From Alphaproteobacteria bacterium (lineage in GTDB: Bacteria; Pseudomonadota; Alphaproteobacteria; Acetobacterales; Acetobacteraceae), in assembly GCA_017307285.1 (NCBI GenBank), contig JAFKFI010000057.1, positions 26,745 to 90,744 on the forward strand: a stretch of 64,000 nucleotides of DNA, in the 5' to 3' direction. How positions within the stretch are numbered: position 1 is the stretch's first letter; each line of letters opens with the position of its first letter. The notes below the pieces were generated by a model, which worked only from the letters and a program-made list of their open reading frames with translations, searched no databases and was not told the DNA's origin. This document shows positions 61,046-64,000 of the stretch, one piece after another. The translations under genes were made by a program, and so were the position numbers.

Positions 61046-61777
61046 ATGAACGATATCAAGCGAGAAGACAGGGGAGAGAAGGCTGCAAAGCCCGACCAGG
61101 CGCCTTTGGAGGTGCTCGTCCGCGGCGCCGAGAAGACATTTGATAATGCCGAGCGCCTTTTTTTCGAGGCGGAGCTTCTGGCGAAAGCCGGCGCGGTGGC
61201 GCGTGCCCTTTGCCTCCACCAGATCTCCCTCGAGGAGTGTTCGAAGGTCAACAACCTCGGCGCTTGGGCGGTCAGCCTGGTTCTTGGGTTCGAAGTCAAT
61301 CAGAAGAAGGTACTGGCCGCCTTCGGGCGTCACGCAGCTAAGAACAAATCGAATGCCTTCATGCTGAAGGGCTCTGAGGCGGAAACAAATGCGAAAGCCC
61401 GTGGCGACTGGGAGGCGGCCATGGCGGCGTTCAGGCAGACCCAGGACGAGTTTCACGAGACGTCGAACCGAGCCAAGAACGCCTCGCTCTATGTTGACTG
61501 GGTCGACGGGGAATTCGCCGCACCGAGCGAGCGCATCACCAATGAGATGCTGGTCGAGATTACGGAGCGAAATGCCGAGTTTCTCGGCTATGCCCAAAAC
61601 GGGCTGAAGATGCTCACGCGGCTGGAAAGCGCGCCGGATGAGATGAAGGTCCTGCTCTCGGGTTTCGTCGAACAGGCAGAAAAGCTCCGCGAAGAGAAGC
61701 CGGACGACATGATGGGGGCAATGGAGATATTGCTGTCGGGCTTCCTTGAAGAGGGAAAGCGGAAGCTGAAGGGTTAA
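61046..61777 (+). CDS. AbiV-family abortive-infection protein
   Basis: This 243-aa protein matches AbiV: KTFDNAERLFFEAELLAKAG, VARALCLHQISLEECSKVNN and the later block ETSNRAKNASLYVDWVDGEF, which are the conserved parts of that HEPN-related family. AbiV proteins stop phage multiplication, in lactococci by blocking translation of phage products. The start at 61046 (MNDIKREDRGE) is the first Met with family-like length. It stands alone on the plus strand. Confidence 0.8.
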   Translation: MNDIKREDRGEKAAKPDQAPLEVLVRGAEKTFDNAERLFFEAELLAKAGAVARALCLHQISLEECSKVNNLGAWAVSLVLGFEVNQKKVLAAFGRHAAKNKSNAFMLKGSEAETNAKARGDWEAAMAAFRQTQDEFHETSNRAKNASLYVDWVDGEFAAPSERITNEMLVEITERNAEFLGYAQNGLKMLTRLESAPDEMKVLLSGFVEQAEKLREEKPDDMMGAMEILLSGFLEEGKRKLKG

Positions 61778-61802
61778 GGCCTGTCGACACGCTAAGGTCG
61801 GA

Positions 61803-62222
61803 TCAGTTCCCGGCCTCGGTGACGCCGGCATGGCGGAGCAGGTCGCCGATGCTGTCGGTTCCGATCTGACAGCGGGCGATTGCACGGTCATAGGAAATGA
61901 CCCGGCCGCTGCGCCCTCGCTCGGTCGTACATATGACTTCGTGATGGAGTGCGATGCGTTCGAGGGCCGTCTTGGCCGCGGTGCCGCCAGGCTGGTGCAG
62001 TTCAGTTGCATTGAAATCCGCAAGCCGAACTTCGATCCATTCCTTGGGGTCGGCCGTCTTACCAACGCAAAGGCCGTCTCCGTCACCGACGTATCGGACG
62101 ACTCCGGAAAAGTTGACGCCGGCCTGGCTTGGCAATGGGGCTTCGCATGGGTCGGCATGCACGGGAGCGATTTGGCAGAGCAGGCCGAGTGTGCCGGCGA
62201 CGATAAGGACGCGACAGTTCAC
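61803..62222 (-). CDS. Secreted thermonuclease-like (SNase) protein
   Basis: This 139-aa protein has a signal peptide (CRVLIVAGTLGLLCQ to PVHADPC) and a short staphylococcal-nuclease-like domain: GVVRYVGDGDGLCVG, IEVRLADFNATEL and ISYDRAIARC, which place the two Arg and one Glu expected of the SNase active site. The GTG at 62222 overlaps the integrase stop (GTGA), so it is co-translated with the integrase. A secreted nuclease in the integrase operon is unusual. The C terminus is shorter than typical SNase. Confidence 0.7.
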   Translation of the reverse strand: MNCRVLIVAGTLGLLCQIAPVHADPCEAPLPSQAGVNFSGVVRYVGDGDGLCVGKTADPKEWIEVRLADFNATELHQPGGTAAKTALERIALHHEVICTTERGRSGRVISYDRAIARCQIGTDSIGDLLRHAGVTEAGN

Positions 62223-63469
62223 GCGGCGTGCCTCAACGTGTTGTTGGCCTTCTTCTTGAGCAGCGCCCGAACGAACCTGTCCCACTTGGCCATGCCGGCG
62301 CGCTTTTCGACCATATAGTGCCAGCGGTCGTAGTGCTTGGAGCTGACGTCCTGGAGGGCGTGGTTTTGGAGGCGATCGCGGATTTCCTTCGATACACCCG
62401 CCTTGCCGGCAAGCGTTTTGAAAGTCCGGCGGAGATCGCGATTCGTCGCATAGGGGATCACGCCGCGGTCCCGCTGGCGCCAGACGAAGCTATATAGCGT
62501 GCCGTGGCTGACGGGCTTCTTGGGATCTTTGGCCGAAGGGAAGAACCAGCCGTATTCGTTTGGCTTGATGGACTCGATCAGTTCGGCAGCGAGCGAGGGC
62601 ACCGGAACGGCGTGGGGCTGTTCGTTCTTGGTCTTGGACCAGTCGATGATCCGCTCCTTCGCGTCCCATTGATCGACATGGAGCCGCGCTATCTCCTCGA
62701 CGCGCTGGCCGGTCAACATGATGAGTTGCACGGCGCGTGGATAGGAGGGATGGACTGGCGTGTCAGGGCATTCCAGCCAGCGATAGAGCAGCACGAACTC
62801 GTCTTCGTCGAGCCAGCGAGTGCCCTTGACCTTGGGTTCGGTCGGGATGCCCGTTGCGGGATTGAAGGGGAGACGGAACCGGCGAGAGGATTGCTGCCGA
62901 TAGTCGTTGTCGGACTTCATGCCCCAGCTAAAGGCAGCATGAAGGTAGGAGCGCACATGGTCGGCCATCGACTTTGCGCCGCGCTCGTAGATCGGGCGGA
63001 TCAGCTCGATGATTTCCTCGGCCTCGATCTCGCGGGCGAGGCGGTTGCGCCCGAGTGTGTCCGCAATCTTGTTGAGGCCCTTTTCCGTTTCCTTCCAGGA
63101 CGGCTTACCGGCTTCCTTGAGCGCGGCGACATAACCCTCGAACAAATCGGCGACCGTGCCGGGGCGGGTATCGGTGGCTATCTTGATGCTTCGGCCCTTC
63201 TGGATGACGTCGGCGAAGTCGCGCTTGTAGATCTCGCGGGCCTGCGCAAGCGACATCGACGGATAGGCACCGATCTTCTTCTTAGTGCGTTTGCCGTCGC
63301 GCCACTGCTGCGCCATCCAGTCGGCGGTGACACGCTTTGGCATGGGCTTGAGAACGAGGACGAGACGGCCGGTGCCGCGTCCTTCGCCATCGGCGAGGTT
63401 CTCTTGTTTGCGGACGAGCTCAACGCGCTTCAGTGCATGTCGGATCGCGGTGTCGGTTAGGACGGGCAT
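62219..63469 (-). CDS. int: Tyrosine site-specific integrase of the ICE
   Basis: This 416-aa recombinase has an N-terminal arm-binding region (LVLVLKPMPKRVTADWMAQ, then KIGAYPSMSLAQAREIYKRD), a core-binding SAM-like domain (about 104-185) and the catalytic domain with Arg256 in LTGQRVEEIARL, Arg347 in NRDLRRTFKT, His370 in LQNHALQD and the nucleophile Tyr380 in SSKHYDRW. The first His of the usual HxxR is Arg344. It is the last ICE gene before the radC fragment, facing inward, and should excise and integrate the element. Confidence 0.94.
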   Translation of the reverse strand: MPVLTDTAIRHALKRVELVRKQENLADGEGRGTGRLVLVLKPMPKRVTADWMAQQWRDGKRTKKKIGAYPSMSLAQAREIYKRDFADVIQKGRSIKIATDTRPGTVADLFEGYVAALKEAGKPSWKETEKGLNKIADTLGRNRLAREIEAEEIIELIRPIYERGAKSMADHVRSYLHAAFSWGMKSDNDYRQQSSRRFRLPFNPATGIPTEPKVKGTRWLDEDEFVLLYRWLECPDTPVHPSYPRAVQLIMLTGQRVEEIARLHVDQWDAKERIIDWSKTKNEQPHAVPVPSLAAELIESIKPNEYGWFFPSAKDPKKPVSHGTLYSFVWRQRDRGVIPYATNRDLRRTFKTLAGKAGVSKEIRDRLQNHALQDVSSKHYDRWHYMVEKRAGMAKWDRFVRALLKKKANNTLRHAA

Positions 63470-63618
63470 GACCTTTCCTCCTTTCCGGAACTGGGATCGG
63501 TCGAGGAGAAACAGGGATCGCTAGCTGGGAGCGGAGAGCCGTTTTCTACCCCATTTACAGCCCCCAATTTGCCAAAACCGCCCGCACTACGCAACGCCAA
63601 AAAAGCGCAATTTTGCTA

Positions 63619-63658
63619 GTGTTTCAGCGTGTTTGAGCGTGATCCAGCATGATTGAAA
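63619..63658. repeat. Tandem 10-bp repeats beside the attachment site
   Basis: GTGTTTCAGC (63619), GTGTTTGAGC (63629), GTGATCCAGC (63639) and the more distant ATGATTGAAA (63649) follow one another in exact ten-base register. They lie between the integrase promoter region and the end of radC homology. One helical turn spacing and location suggest integrase or accessory-factor binding sites of the att region. Confidence 0.55.
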
Positions 63659-63974
63659 AGGGCTGAGTGGGGTGGTTGTGGACCAGGATCAGGGCGGTGG
63701 CGTGCAGTTCGAGGGCGCGCTTGACCACCTCGCGCGGATAAACCGGCGTGTGGTTCACGGTGCCGCGCGCCTGCGCCTCGTCGGCCAGCAGGCGGTTCTT
63801 GTTGTCGAGGAACAGCACGCGGAACTGCTCGATCCGCTCGCGGGCGAGGACGGTGTGGAGATATTCCAGCAGCCGATCCCAGTTGTTGAGCACCGGCCGG
63901 TTCATCACCTCGGCGAGGGCGAGGCGCTGTGCGGAGGCCTGCACCAATCGGATCGCCGCGACGCTGTGCGCCAT
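63624..63974 (-). pseudogene. radC: radC fragment, cut at its HNHP motif by the ICE
   Basis: Reading leftward from 63974, [61 protein letters not shown] and ALILVHNHP are unmistakable RadC (JAB-like domain). Homology stops after HNHP near 63669, where SGDPTPS should follow; the frame runs on into ICE sequence to 63624. The start of the protein (helix-hairpin-helix part) is also missing, since an AT-rich stretch replaces it beyond 63974. The fragment thus keeps only the middle of radC, with the ICE on its 3' side. Confidence 0.85.
63660..63685. other. Candidate ICE attachment junction in radC
   Basis: radC homology ends at GGGGTGGTTGTG (63669-63680, coding for HNHP on the minus strand). Immediately outside lie the ten-base repeats and the integrase gene. 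The crossover should therefore fall within about 63660-63680. The other ICE end, outside this window, should carry the 3' part of radC and a repeat of the core. The exact core cannot be read from one junction. Confidence 0.55.
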
Positions 63975-64000
63975 CGGCGTTTATATTTTGTTTAGTGATA
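63975..64000. other. AT-rich edge next to the radC fragment
   Basis: The last 26 bases are strikingly AT-rich compared with the rest of the window and interrupt radC upstream of codon AAIRLV. They may be the end of another mobile element, such as an insertion sequence, inserted into or next to radC. Too little sequence is present to identify it. Confidence 0.4.

Noticed and set aside
63670..63974. Intact ICE-borne radC
   Set aside because: The JAB-like domain lacks everything after HNHP and the N-terminal part is absent, so it cannot be a complete gene.

Overview
The window is most of an integrative and conjugative element (ICE) in a GC-rich alphaproteobacterium. Two sequence signs support the host group. 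Two perfect GTTC-N7-GTTC LexA boxes are present (the alphaproteobacterial form), one of them in front of an imuA-imuB-dnaE2 mutagenesis operon. The backbone also carries DUF736, DUF2840, DUF2285 and DUF2958 genes around a Trb/TraG transfer system, a set I associate with Rhizobiales, Sphingomonadales and Methylobacterium plasmids and ICEs. I cannot name the species.

Layout. 1-9.3 kb (minus strand): conjugation genes trbK (start only), trbJ, E, D, C, B, a ribbon-helix-helix regulator, the coupling protein traG and a DUF3363 relaxase; trbL, F, G and I would lie beyond the left edge. 9.3-9.5 kb: a likely oriT with an IncP-type nic core. 9.5-16.2 kb: lytic transglycosylase, DUF736, TraF peptidase, DUF2840, a partition module whose parA is frameshifted, three iterons, a RepA-type initiator, and small regulators, one of them also frameshifted. 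16.2-28.2 kb: DNA-metabolism backbone (DUF2493, toprim protein, a 1451-aa methyltransferase/strawberry-notch helicase, ParB, DUF2958, ArdC) separated by structured intergenic leaders. 28.4-36.1 kb: an SOS module (two divergent SRAP genes, an ATP-dependent ligase, dnaE2, imuB, imuA). 36.4-50.5 kb (plus strand): a nine-gene island. 50.6-61.8 kb: AbiE, type I restriction-modification, two orphan nuclease-like genes, a HEPN protein and AbiV. 61.8-64 kb: a small SNase-like protein, the tyrosine integrase, and a radC fragment that marks the right end.

The most interesting region is 36.4-50.5 kb. It has a sigma-like protein and a 220-aa unknown, then a fusion of an ImmA/IrrE metallopeptidase, a UvrD helicase and a RecB-type domain. 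Next comes a complete ubiquitin-like set (tandem ubiquitin-like protein, E2-like, JAMM peptidase, E1-like) resembling Bil-type antiviral operons, then an AddB-like nuclease and an AddA-like helicase-nuclease. I suggest this is one composite defence or DNA-processing system in which DNA-end handling is coupled to protease sensing and ubiquitin-like tagging; that is inference.

Limits: functions come from reading motifs, not from searches. Promoters were mostly not identifiable. The two clear frameshifts (parA and the DUF6499/DUF2285 gene) could be real or sequence errors.
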